A DNA stretch of 34,241 bases from Lachnospiraceae bacterium UBA1766 (GTDB lineage: Bacteria > Bacillota > Clostridia > Lachnospirales > Lachnospiraceae), in assembly GCA_002314715.1 (NCBI GenBank), contig DCGY01000059.1, positions 7,193-41,433 of the forward strand. Reading direction: 5' to 3'. Numbering within the stretch: the first letter of the stretch is position 1; the number at the start of each line of letters is the position of its first letter. Below the pieces are notes generated by a model. The model saw only the letters and a list, made by a program, of their open reading frames with translations. It was not told the origin of the DNA and made no database searches. Of the stretch, positions 7,166 through 14,243 are shown in pieces. The position numbers were made by a program, and so were the translations under genes.

Positions 7166-8747
7166 GTGCGAAAAGCTTGTAAACGAAAAGAAGAGAGCCG
7201 GTGAACAGACCCTTGGCGCCTTGTACAGTGAAGGAAAGGTGCGCCGCAGAAGAGAGTGGCGAGGCTTTAAGGATACCATGTATGATTTCAGCCGCTGGCT
7301 GTATATCTGGAGTATCATGATTGATACTTCTATGGGAAAAGGGTTTGTAAAGGGCTTGTTTCGGTATCGCTGGATGGTGAATTATCTGGCCGTTCCCCAC
7401 ATGATGGACAAGTTTACCATCGGCCTTCGTGATGAGGCCCTGCGAATGACTCATGTGGCCATGAATTACGTGGCAAAGGACATTGCCCTTACCGTAAAGC
7501 GATGCCTTCGCGGAGACCGTCGCTGCGGAAATGATACCAAGCTTTCCGACCAGACGGTCTTGGTAGACGAGAACTCCATGGCAGCATTTATGATGGGCTT
7601 CCCCACGCTGAAGCCTTTGCAAAGAGAGGTGCCTACCATGTTTGCGGCCAACCTGATTAATCAGTATTCGGCCATTCATTACATTGATGTGGCACAGCAG
7701 TTTGGTATGCCCGGAGATGTGTGCCCTATGCCGGAAACCGAGGCGGGCATTTCCATCGAAGATGACCTGGTAGTCATGGGCCGTTGTGCCGTACAGGTAA
7801 ATACCACCTGTGACGGTTCCCTGATGGGAAATGGTCTGATTGCCAAGCGTCTGGAGAGAGAGTACGGAATTCCTACCTTCCAGCTGGTGGCGCCCATGCG
7901 TCATCGTATGGAGGATGTACAGAAATATGCGGCAGAGGACATGAAGGCGGCCATCGCCTTTATCGAAGAAACCACCGGAGCCAAGTGGGACTGGAAGGCT
8001 TATTTCGAGGCGGCCAAGCGTGTGAATCTGACCACGAGAAATCGACTGGAGTGGCTGGATATCAATGCGACCCCCTATCCCCAGTTTGTGGGAGCGGTGT
8101 TCTGCTTGTACAATGATACCAACTATATGGGCAACAGCGGTCGTTCCACCGTATTCCCCAAGATGGACGCCAAGATTATGAAGCTGGTGCATCAGGGCTA
8201 TGAGCGAAAGGCCATGATGGCGCCGGAATACAGACATCGTTGCGTGGTTTGGGGCGTGCAGCCACAGTACGTAATTGATATGCTGTACTGGATGATGCAG
8301 TGCTGGGGTGTTGTGCCTCTGACAGATATGTTATCCATGGTAATCAAAAAGGAAATCGCGGAAGAAGATACGCCGGAAAACAGAGAGCAGGCGTATTATG
8401 ATATGGCTTACCTGACCGAAAACATGATCATGCGGAATCATACCCACGGCGGTGTGGAGACCATGGTGGATGAGCTGTGGGAGGCATGTGAGCAGATGAA
8501 TGCGGACATGGTTATGCTTTGGGAACACATGGCCTGCAAGGCCCTGGAGGGTATGCACGGACAGTTCGAGGAGCAGGCCAGAAAGCGCGGTATTAACCTA
8601 GTGTGGGTGTCACATGATTTGTGTGATCCCCGCGTGGCGTCAAGACAGGCCATTCGTGACCAGTTCAATCAGTACATGCGCACGGTAATGCGGGAGGAAC
8701 CCCTGGACCCCACCATTGAGGTCATTACCGATAACAACGCTTGGTAG
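7155..8747 (+). CDS. HgdB-type (2-hydroxyacyl-CoA dehydratase) subunit, larger
   Basis: This 530-residue protein belongs to the same HGD-D family as its neighbour. Family-like segments are YGIPTFQLVAPMRHR with the following long helical domain, CVVWGVQPQYVIDMLYWMMQ at the start of the second half, and NADMVMLWEHMACKALEGMHGQFEEQARKRGI with LVWVSHDLCDPR near the C-terminus. It is longer than usual (about 380-430), with roughly 100 extra N-terminal residues containing RRRREWRGFKD and a hydrophobic-aromatic stretch (YDFSRWLYIWSIMID) that may dock the membrane peptide or another subunit. ATG 7155 lies inside the end of the upstream gene; GGAGG at 7142-7146 supports it, and an in-frame start at 7095 is rejected. 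It likely pairs with the 402-residue subunit. Confidence 0.8.
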   Translation: MANKCEKLVNEKKRAGEQTLGALYSEGKVRRRREWRGFKDTMYDFSRWLYIWSIMIDTSMGKGFVKGLFRYRWMVNYLAVPHMMDKFTIGLRDEALRMTHVAMNYVAKDIALTVKRCLRGDRRCGNDTKLSDQTVLVDENSMAAFMMGFPTLKPLQREVPTMFAANLINQYSAIHYIDVAQQFGMPGDVCPMPETEAGISIEDDLVVMGRCAVQVNTTCDGSLMGNGLIAKRLEREYGIPTFQLVAPMRHRMEDVQKYAAEDMKAAIAFIEETTGAKWDWKAYFEAAKRVNLTTRNRLEWLDINATPYPQFVGAVFCLYNDTNYMGNSGRSTVFPKMDAKIMKLVHQGYERKAMMAPEYRHRCVVWGVQPQYVIDMLYWMMQCWGVVPLTDMLSMVIKKEIAEEDTPENREQAYYDMAYLTENMIMRNHTHGGVETMVDELWEACEQMNADMVMLWEHMACKALEGMHGQFEEQARKRGINLVWVSHDLCDPRVASRQAIRDQFNQYMRTVMREEPLDPTIEVITDNNAW

Positions 8748-8768
8748 GACTTTGAAAGGAGAAAAGAG

Positions 8769-8939
8769 ATGGCATTGGCATTCGAGATATTGGGAATCGT
8801 TTTGATCGTACTGGCGGTTTTATTTGTACTTCTTTTCATCATTTATTTCTTCAATTTGGACATGAAATTCATGGTGTATGTGGTAGCACCTTTTTTGGAG
8901 AAGATTTACGATAAGAGAGACAAGAATCAGTACGTATAG
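8769..8939 (+). CDS. single-helix membrane peptide closing the nickel/Fe-S operon
   Basis: This 56-residue protein starts at ATG 8769, 11 bases after AAAGGAG (8755-8761). It is one long hydrophobic segment (about residues 5-28, FEILGIVLIVLAVLFVLLF) followed by a second, aromatic/amphipathic stretch and a charged tail (EKIYDKRDKNQYV). It sits 21 bases after the large dehydratase-like subunit and 16 bases before the operon terminator, so it is almost surely co-transcribed. It could anchor the soluble complex to the membrane. No family is recognised. Confidence 0.65.
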   Translation: MALAFEILGIVLIVLAVLFVLLFIIYFFNLDMKFMVYVVAPFLEKIYDKRDKNQYV

Positions 8940-8955
8940 GTTTGAAACAAAGGAA

Positions 8956-8983
8956 AGCCCTCGCAATTTTGCGAGGGCTTTTG
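8956..8983. terminator. bidirectional terminator between convergent genes
   Basis: A perfect 10-base-pair stem (8956-8965 with 8970-8979) with a four-base loop is followed by TTTT on the plus strand. On the minus strand it is followed by a broken T-run. It ends the nickel/Fe-S operon and probably also the convergent LURP-one-related gene. Confidence 0.85.
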
Positions 8984-9036
8984 TAGTGAGGTAGGAAACC
9001 AAACGACGCTGAATTACCGGGGGAGGTTGGCTTGGC

Positions 9037-9528
9037 CTAGGTAGAGGAGGAGTTGGAATTTTCGGCCGCATCCATTACCGCATCGATGGCAAGTACCACT
9101 GCCAGGGTCAGCACCGTATCCCGGGAGTCGTTCAGATCGATTTCGTAGCTGTCGCCCCAGCTCATCCAAACCTTATGTACGTATGCCAGGTCGTAACCGC
9201 TGCTTCGTACATAATAGTCATGGGAGAGAAACTCGCCGTCTACTTCCCAGTCAAGGCCGTCCACACGGTAACGTGGCTTGAGGAAAGTAAATTCCTTTAC
9301 GATTTCGGCCACGATATTGCCGTTCTGGTAGACGAAGAACTTGGGAAGGAAGGTCAGAAGCTTTTGCTGGATGAAGGCCAGCTCCACGCCGTTCATATCG
9401 TATAAGTGGAATTTCTTGCCCAGGGTAAAAAATTCACCCTCTACGTAATACCGGTCCTGTCCGTTTTCGTCCTTGATATAAAAACGATCCACCAGGGAGA
9501 AAATTTTTTGTTTCATGTAAAGTCTCAT
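9037..9528 (-). CDS. LURP-one-related (LOR/YxjI-type) protein
   Basis: This 163-residue protein matches the LURP-one-related family (PF04525), a tubby-like beta-barrel around a central helix; Bacillus YxjI is of similar length. Visible signs are KQKIFSLVDRFYIKDENGQDRYYVEGEFFTLGKKFHLYD at the N-terminus, repeated strand patterns (IAFIQQKLLTF-like and NIVAEIVKEF) and the C-terminal helix ALAVVLAIDAVM-like stretch. The tail is Asn/Ser rich. The bacterial function is unknown; lipid or membrane binding is proposed for the fold. Start codon at 9528 has AAAGGATG upstream on the minus strand. It is transcribed alone, convergent to the nickel/Fe-S operon. Confidence 0.85.
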   Translation of the reverse strand: MRLYMKQKIFSLVDRFYIKDENGQDRYYVEGEFFTLGKKFHLYDMNGVELAFIQQKLLTFLPKFFVYQNGNIVAEIVKEFTFLKPRYRVDGLDWEVDGEFLSHDYYVRSSGYDLAYVHKVWMSWGDSYEIDLNDSRDTVLTLAVVLAIDAVMDAAENSNSSST

Positions 9529-9575
9529 AAGAAATCATCCTTTCTGTGTGAAGGAAACCTTTTGTTGATGCTTGT

Positions 9576-9581
9576 ATTATA
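9576..9581 (-). promoter_or_regulatory. candidate -10 box for the LOR gene
   Basis: TATAAT reads on the minus strand about 48 bases before the LOR start codon. No good -35 box is visible at the right distance. Confidence 0.4.
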
Positions 9582-9654
9582 GCAAAAGGGGACGGTCCGG
9601 GGAATAGCAAAAAGTACACGATAAAGTCGGTATCGTGCAAAAAGAAGAGAGTCT

Positions 9655-9682
9655 TTTCCATGGGTGCGGGGTATGGTATACT
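9655..9682 (+). promoter_or_regulatory. candidate promoter for the SNF2 helicase
   Basis: TTTCCA (9655-9660) and TATACT (9677-9682) are spaced 16 bases apart, about 45 bases before the helicase start. Confidence 0.4.
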
Positions 9683-9727
9683 ACAAGAAATGGCCGCGTG
9701 TAGCGCCGAAAGAATACTGAGGTTACT

Positions 9728-11866
9728 ATGGACGGAACTTTTGATAAAAAAGATGCGAAGAAAATTTTAAAAGAACAACAAAGCGTACTTGCCCGAATGA
9801 GCGTGGCAGAGCTGAATTACACGGAATACAGAATGCAGGTGAAAACCCGGGCCGAGGAATTGGTAAAGAAAGAGGCCCTGAAGCTTCTTGGCACCATTTC
9901 CATCGAAGAGATCAATAAGGGGAAGCGGGGCTTTCGGGTAAAGACCCTTCGGGAGAATGGCTTTGAGACACTGGCGGACATTGCGGATGCGGACTCCGGA
10001 CGGATTGCGGCGGTACACGGTGTGGGTGATGAGACGGCGAAGCAGATTCGGGAAGTGGTGGATGAGATTGTGGGAGGAGTCAGCACGGGCGTGAAAATCC
10101 GGTTGTCTGCCGATGATCGTTCCCAGGAGGCTACCCAGCTGCTGGTGGCGCTGTATCGGTGCAGGAAGATGAAGGCTCTGGTGGAGGATACCCGGAATTT
10201 CCTGCTGGTTTATCATGACACCCTGGAAGTGGCATTGCAGGATTTGCATGGGGCACTGGGCCCTTTTCGCTGGATGTTTGCCTCCAAGGCCAAGAAGCAG
10301 AAGGCCCAGGGAGCATATTTTTACCTGGATGGACTGCGCAAGGACGGAACCTTACAGCAGGCCAATATTTTGGCAGGACAGCTGGAGGAAGTCGAGAAGG
10401 CTACCGGGGAAACTGCCTGGCAGGAATTTCAGGAGAATTCCATCGGGCTGATTCATGAGCTGGAGGATTTGTGCCCGGGTATTTTGGGCAACGATGACGG
10501 GGTATACGGTCTGCCCGAGGAACTGGCCAAGGAAATCCGGGAAGAGTCTTATTCTACGGAGGGACTGAATTGTGAACTTCGACGCTATCAGGAATGGGGC
10601 GTGAAATATATTCTCCACCAGGAGCGGGTGCTTCTGGGGGATGAGATGGGTCTTGGTAAGACCGTGCAGGCCATAGCGGCAATGGTGGCCTTGAGAAATC
10701 GGGGCTGTGAACATTTCCTGGTGGTTTGTCCTGCCAGCATTGTCACCAACTGGTGTCGTGAGATTCGCAAGATGAGTAATCTGCAGGCTTTCAAAATCCA
10801 TGGATCGGAGCGAAACAACGCCTTGGCGGAGTGGATGCTTGCAGGCGGAGTGGCGGTGACTACCTATGAGCTTCTGGGCACCTTTGTGTTACCCTTGGAA
10901 TTCCGTTTGCCGCTACTGATTGTGGATGAGGCACATTATATCAAGAATCCGGAGGCACGCAGAAGCCAGAAGGTAAGGGAGTTGTGTGAGCGGGCGGATC
11001 GATTGTTGTTTATGACCGGTACGGCATTGGAAAATAACGCGGATGAAATGGTCGAGCTGATTAAGGTTTTGCGGCCGGATATCGGGGAGGAAATTCAGGG
11101 CATGACTTATATGCCTGCGGCGCCTTTGTTTCGACAGGCTGTCATCCCGGTTTATTATCGACGGAAGCGGGATGCGGTGCTTACGGAGCTTCCGGACTTA
11201 ATTGAGAAGGAAGAATGGTGTACCATGGAAGCGGTGGAAACGGCGGTTTACGAGCAGGCTGTTTTGGACCACAATGTGGCGCTGTCCCGTCGGGTGTCCT
11301 GGAACGTGGAGAATCTTTCGGATTCTTCCAAGGCCATGCATTTAAAGGCATTGGTAGAGCAGGCCAAAGAGGAAGGGCGGAAGGTGCTGGTCTTTTCCTT
11401 CTATCTGGACACGCTTCGCAAGGTGACGGAGCTTTTGGGCGAGTGCTGTATGCCACCTATTGACGGACTGGTGCCTCCTCAGGCCAGACAGGATATCATC
11501 GATGTATTCGAAAAAGGACCTGCGGGAACCGTACTTCCGGCACAGATTCAGACCGGCGGCACCGGCTTAAATATTCAGGCTGCCAGCGTGGTCATCTTGT
11601 GTGAGCCGCAGTTAAAACCCTCGGTGGAAAACCAGGCCATTGCCCGGGCCTACCGCATGGGACAGACCCGAAACGTACTGGTCTTTCGTCTGCTGGCGGA
11701 TGAAACCATTGATGAGAGAATCCTGGAGCGGCTGAAAGAAAAGCAGGCGGTTTTTGATGCCTTTGCGGATCAGTCGGATGCGGCAGCAGGAAGCCTGGAG
11801 CTGGACGAGAAGACCCTGGGCATGATTATCCAAGAGGAAGCAGAGCGTATTCAGGCAGGGAAATAA
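9728..11866 (+). CDS. SNF2-family DNA-dependent ATPase with helix-hairpin-helix segment
   Basis: This 712-residue protein has the full set of SNF2/superfamily 2 motifs. The ATP-binding loop is GDEMGLGKT (about 303-311), motif II is DEAH (400-403), motif III is LLFMTGTALENN, motif IV is KVLVFSFYLDTL, motif V is QTGGTGLNIQAAS and motif VI is QAIARAYRMGQTR. The N-terminal 300 residues hold a helix-hairpin-helix-like element (ADADSGRIAAVHGVGDETA, about residues 92-110) suited to DNA binding. There is no SWIM zinc finger or nuclease domain. Bacterial stand-alone SNF2 proteins act on transcription (RapA type) or in DNA defence and repair; nothing in the neighbourhood decides. It is followed after 101 bases by a small gene with its own promoter. 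Confidence 0.9.
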   Translation: MDGTFDKKDAKKILKEQQSVLARMSVAELNYTEYRMQVKTRAEELVKKEALKLLGTISIEEINKGKRGFRVKTLRENGFETLADIADADSGRIAAVHGVGDETAKQIREVVDEIVGGVSTGVKIRLSADDRSQEATQLLVALYRCRKMKALVEDTRNFLLVYHDTLEVALQDLHGALGPFRWMFASKAKKQKAQGAYFYLDGLRKDGTLQQANILAGQLEEVEKATGETAWQEFQENSIGLIHELEDLCPGILGNDDGVYGLPEELAKEIREESYSTEGLNCELRRYQEWGVKYILHQERVLLGDEMGLGKTVQAIAAMVALRNRGCEHFLVVCPASIVTNWCREIRKMSNLQAFKIHGSERNNALAEWMLAGGVAVTTYELLGTFVLPLEFRLPLLIVDEAHYIKNPEARRSQKVRELCERADRLLFMTGTALENNADEMVELIKVLRPDIGEEIQGMTYMPAAPLFRQAVIPVYYRRKRDAVLTELPDLIEKEEWCTMEAVETAVYEQAVLDHNVALSRRVSWNVENLSDSSKAMHLKALVEQAKEEGRKVLVFSFYLDTLRKVTELLGECCMPPIDGLVPPQARQDIIDVFEKGPAGTVLPAQIQTGGTGLNIQAASVVILCEPQLKPSVENQAIARAYRMGQTRNVLVFRLLADETIDERILERLKEKQAVFDAFADQSDAAAGSLELDEKTLGMIIQEEAERIQAGK

Positions 11867-11885
11867 AGGACAGAAGGGATGCTCA

Positions 11886-11914
11886 TTGCAAATCCATCAT
11901 GGCAATGCTACAAT
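11886..11914 (+). promoter_or_regulatory. candidate promoter for the small CDGC protein
   Basis: TTGCAA (11886-11891) and TACAAT (11909-11914) are spaced 17 bases apart, 54 bases before ATG 11968. Confidence 0.5.
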
Positions 11915-11967
11915 TGGGTATGTGGATTTGGGACAATCGTAATGTATGGATGACAGGGAGGAAAAGA

Positions 11968-12198
11968 ATGTCGATTTTGATTAAAGATACCACCCGTGAG
12001 GAGCGGGAACGTATTGTGGCAGAATCTCTTGGCTATATGGAAGGTGGCTGCGACGGATGCGCTGCAGGGGTTGTGGAAATGTATCAGCCCTATATTGACG
12101 GAGAAATGGAACTTCAGGAGATTAATATGGGCTTTCGGACCAATTATATCTCAGGAGAAGATGCGCCTTCCGGCAGCAGTTGCGGTATGATGCGCTAA
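11968..12198 (+). CDS. conserved small protein with Cys-Asp-Gly-Cys motif
   Basis: This 76-residue cytosolic protein contains TTREERERIVAESLGYMEGGCDGCAAG, with a Cys-X2-Cys pair at about residues 28 and 31, then VVEMYQPYIDGEMELQEINMGFRTNYISG and a Cys-containing tail (SSCGMM). I recall very similar small proteins being common in Clostridia, often with an unreliable purine-biosynthesis label. I do not trust that label, and no function is known to me. The CXXC pair could bind metal or be redox active. ATG 11968 is chosen because AGGGAGG lies at 11955-11961; a longer reading from 11899 would overlap the promoter. Confidence 0.7.
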   Translation: MSILIKDTTREERERIVAESLGYMEGGCDGCAAGVVEMYQPYIDGEMELQEINMGFRTNYISGEDAPSGSSCGMMR

Positions 12199-12207
12199 GT
12201 GATTTGA

Positions 12208-12236
12208 TTGACGATAGATATGGAAAGTGATAAAAT
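12208..12236 (+). promoter_or_regulatory. candidate promoter for the Na/phosphate cotransporter
   Basis: TTGACG (12208-12213) and TAAAAT (12231-12236) have an ideal 17-base spacing. A hairpin begins only three bases after the -10 box. Confidence 0.6.
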
Positions 12237-12238
12237 TT

Positions 12239-12273
12239 CCCTTGTGTGAAGCAGATTCGCACAGGGGATTTTT
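12239..12273 (+). terminator. hairpin plus T-run at the cotransporter start site
   Basis: An 11-base-pair stem (12239-12249 with 12257-12267, two G-U pairs) is followed by TTTTT to 12273. It fits a terminator for the upstream small gene. Its left arm would overlap the expected start of the next transcript, so it is complete only in read-through RNA. An operator role for the palindrome is an alternative. Confidence 0.65.
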
Positions 12274-12290
12274 GTCCTAAGAGGAGGATT

Positions 12291-13970
12291 ATGAGTTCAG
12301 TAGATGTGGCAACTTCGTTGCTAAATTTGTTGGCAGGTATCGGTGTGTTTCTGGTAGCCTGCTCCATGATGAGTTCCAACCTGGAAACCTTAAGCAGTAA
12401 AAAGTTAAGATCGATTTTTTCCAAGGTATCCAAGAATAAAATGATTGGCGTGGGTATCGGTACCGTGGCGACTGCCGCGATTCAAAGCTCCGGTGCTACC
12501 ACAGTCATGGTCATCGGTTTCGTAAATGCGGGAATTATGTCCCTGGCCCAGGCGGCAACCATTATCTACGGTGCGAATATCGGTACCACCATTACCGGTC
12601 AGATGGTAGCCTTTGGTATGTCGGGAAACGGTGGCGTATCGTCTACGGTTATTTTTTCTGCATTGGCCGGTGTGGGTGGCTTTATCTCCATCTTCACCAA
12701 GAAAGACATGATTAAGCATATCAGCGGCATCCTAAGCGGCTTCGGTATGCTGTTTGTAGCCCTGAGCATGATGAGCAGTTCCATGAACAGCTTCGCCAAG
12801 CTGGATTCCGTAAAGAATTTCCTGGCATCCATTAACAATATGATTTTGCTGATTCTGATCGGTGCTGTCCTGACAGCAATCGTACAGAGTTCTTCCGTAA
12901 TGACCTCCGTAGCCATTACCATGGTGGTGGCAGGACTGATTACCTTAAATCAGGGTATTTACTTGACCATGGGTTCCAACATCGGTTCCTGTGCGGTGGC
13001 ATTGATTGCCGGTTTGTCCAGTGGTAAAAATGCGAAGAGAACTTCCATTATCCACCTATTGTTTAATGTGAGCGGTGTAATCGTCTTTGCCGTAATCGGT
13101 GGCATAATGGAGCTGGTAAGCGGTGGTACGCTGGGCTTTGGCACAATCTTCGGAAGTATGTTTGTGAATTCCCCCCAGATTCAGCTGGCAATGTTCCATA
13201 CCGTATTTAACGTATTGACAGTATTGCTTATGTTGCCTCTGACCGGTGCTTTGATTCGTGTGGTGATGTTAATCATTCCGGAGGGTGAGAACGAAAGCAC
13301 CACGGACGAAAAGCATTTGCACTTCGTGGATGAGAAGATGTTAAAGACTCCTTATATTGCTGTGGCACAGGTAAAGAAGGAGATTATCAATATGGCCGAT
13401 TTGGCCGCAAAGAATTTCAATGAATCCATTCGTATGATCAGTCAGGTGGATTTATCTGCCCAGAAGGATTTCGAGGAAAGAGAGAAGGAAATCAACTTTA
13501 TCAACAAGAAGCTGGTAAAGTTTGTGGTGGAGTTGTCCCGACTGAATTTGTCCGAGTCGGATTCCAAATATTTATCTACCACTTTCCATACCATCAGTGA
13601 TATCGAGAGAATCGGTGACTATGCGGAAAATATTCTGGAGTATGCCGAGGTGTTAAAAGAGAGTGATGCCCATTTCTCCAATTCCGCAATGCTGGAAATC
13701 AGCTATGTGACAGAGCGGGTGAATGCGCTGTATGATACGGTCATGAATATGTACCGGACCAAGGATAAGGAGGCATACCAGAAGGCCTCCGATATCGAGA
13801 GTGAAATCGATGTTTTGACGGATAAGATGGACAAGAACCATATCACCCGTATGAACGAGGGAATCTGTACGCCTATGGTGGGTGCGCAGTACATGGCACT
13901 GGCGACCAATACGGAGCGAATTGCTGACCATATGTTCAATATTGCGAAAATTGTGAAAGAGCTGTACTGA
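12291..13970 (+). CDS. Na/phosphate cotransporter fused to PhoU domain
   Basis: This 559-residue membrane protein carries two inverted Na/Pi-cotransporter repeats, each with the family's QSS signature (AAIQSSGATTVMVIGFVNAG near residue 62 and AIVQSSSVMTSVAITMV near 200). A third of the length at the C-terminus is a helical PhoU-like domain (from about residue 355 to the end, including AERIADHMFNIAKIVKELY-type sequence). It should import phosphate, or a similar anion, with Na+; the PhoU part probably governs activity or reports phosphate status. ATG 12291 follows GAGGAGG at 12281-12287; the earlier in-frame start at 12246 lies inside the upstream hairpin and is rejected. It is monocistronic with its own promoter and terminator. 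Confidence 0.9.
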   Translation: MSSVDVATSLLNLLAGIGVFLVACSMMSSNLETLSSKKLRSIFSKVSKNKMIGVGIGTVATAAIQSSGATTVMVIGFVNAGIMSLAQAATIIYGANIGTTITGQMVAFGMSGNGGVSSTVIFSALAGVGGFISIFTKKDMIKHISGILSGFGMLFVALSMMSSSMNSFAKLDSVKNFLASINNMILLILIGAVLTAIVQSSSVMTSVAITMVVAGLITLNQGIYLTMGSNIGSCAVALIAGLSSGKNAKRTSIIHLLFNVSGVIVFAVIGGIMELVSGGTLGFGTIFGSMFVNSPQIQLAMFHTVFNVLTVLLMLPLTGALIRVVMLIIPEGENESTTDEKHLHFVDEKMLKTPYIAVAQVKKEIINMADLAAKNFNESIRMISQVDLSAQKDFEEREKEINFINKKLVKFVVELSRLNLSESDSKYLSTTFHTISDIERIGDYAENILEYAEVLKESDAHFSNSAMLEISYVTERVNALYDTVMNMYRTKDKEAYQKASDIESEIDVLTDKMDKNHITRMNEGICTPMVGAQYMALATNTERIADHMFNIAKIVKELY

Positions 13971-14007
13971 TTTCGTGGGGATTTGGTAAAATAACACAAA
14001 AGATTTG

Positions 14008-14036
14008 AAAGGACTTCCTGTGGGAGGTCCTTTTTT
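14008..14036 (+). terminator. terminator after the Na/phosphate cotransporter
   Basis: An 11-base-pair stem with one G-U pair (14008-14018 with 14023-14033) closes a TGTG loop and is followed by T6. Confidence 0.85.
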
Positions 14037-14051
14037 CTTGCGAATGGAGAG

Positions 14052-14096
14052 CAATATCTGACAAGTGAAGCGAAAAATCACAATATCTGACAAATG
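14052..14096 (+). repeat. tandem 16-base repeat upstream of phosphoketolase
   Basis: CAATATCTGACAAGTG (14052-14067) recurs with one change as CAATATCTGACAAATG (14081-14096), 29 bases apart, close to three helical turns. The pair lies 80-125 bases upstream of the phosphoketolase -35 box and may be a regulator-binding site. Confidence 0.6.
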
Positions 14097-14177
14097 TAAC
14101 AAAAATGTGAACGGATTTTTGGTGAAAATTTACTAAAAAAAGGACAAAATTTTGAATATAAAGGTAAAGAACGTCAA

Positions 14178-14205
14178 TTGTTAATTTGAAAAGTGGTGTT
14201 ATAAT
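14178..14205 (+). promoter_or_regulatory. phosphoketolase promoter
   Basis: TTGTTA (14178-14183) and a perfect TATAAT (14200-14205) are 16 bases apart, about 40 bases before ATG 14244. AGGAGAGG at 14231-14238 gives the ribosome binding site. Confidence 0.7.
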
Positions 14206-14243
14206 GGGTATCGTAAAATAATAATTCACATAGGAGAGGAAAC

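Noticed and set aside
7125..8237. 370-codon open frame on the minus strand
   Set aside because: It is antisense to the two HgdB-like genes, has no ribosome binding site pattern or recognisable protein, and is His/Leu-rich as shadows of this coding bias usually are.
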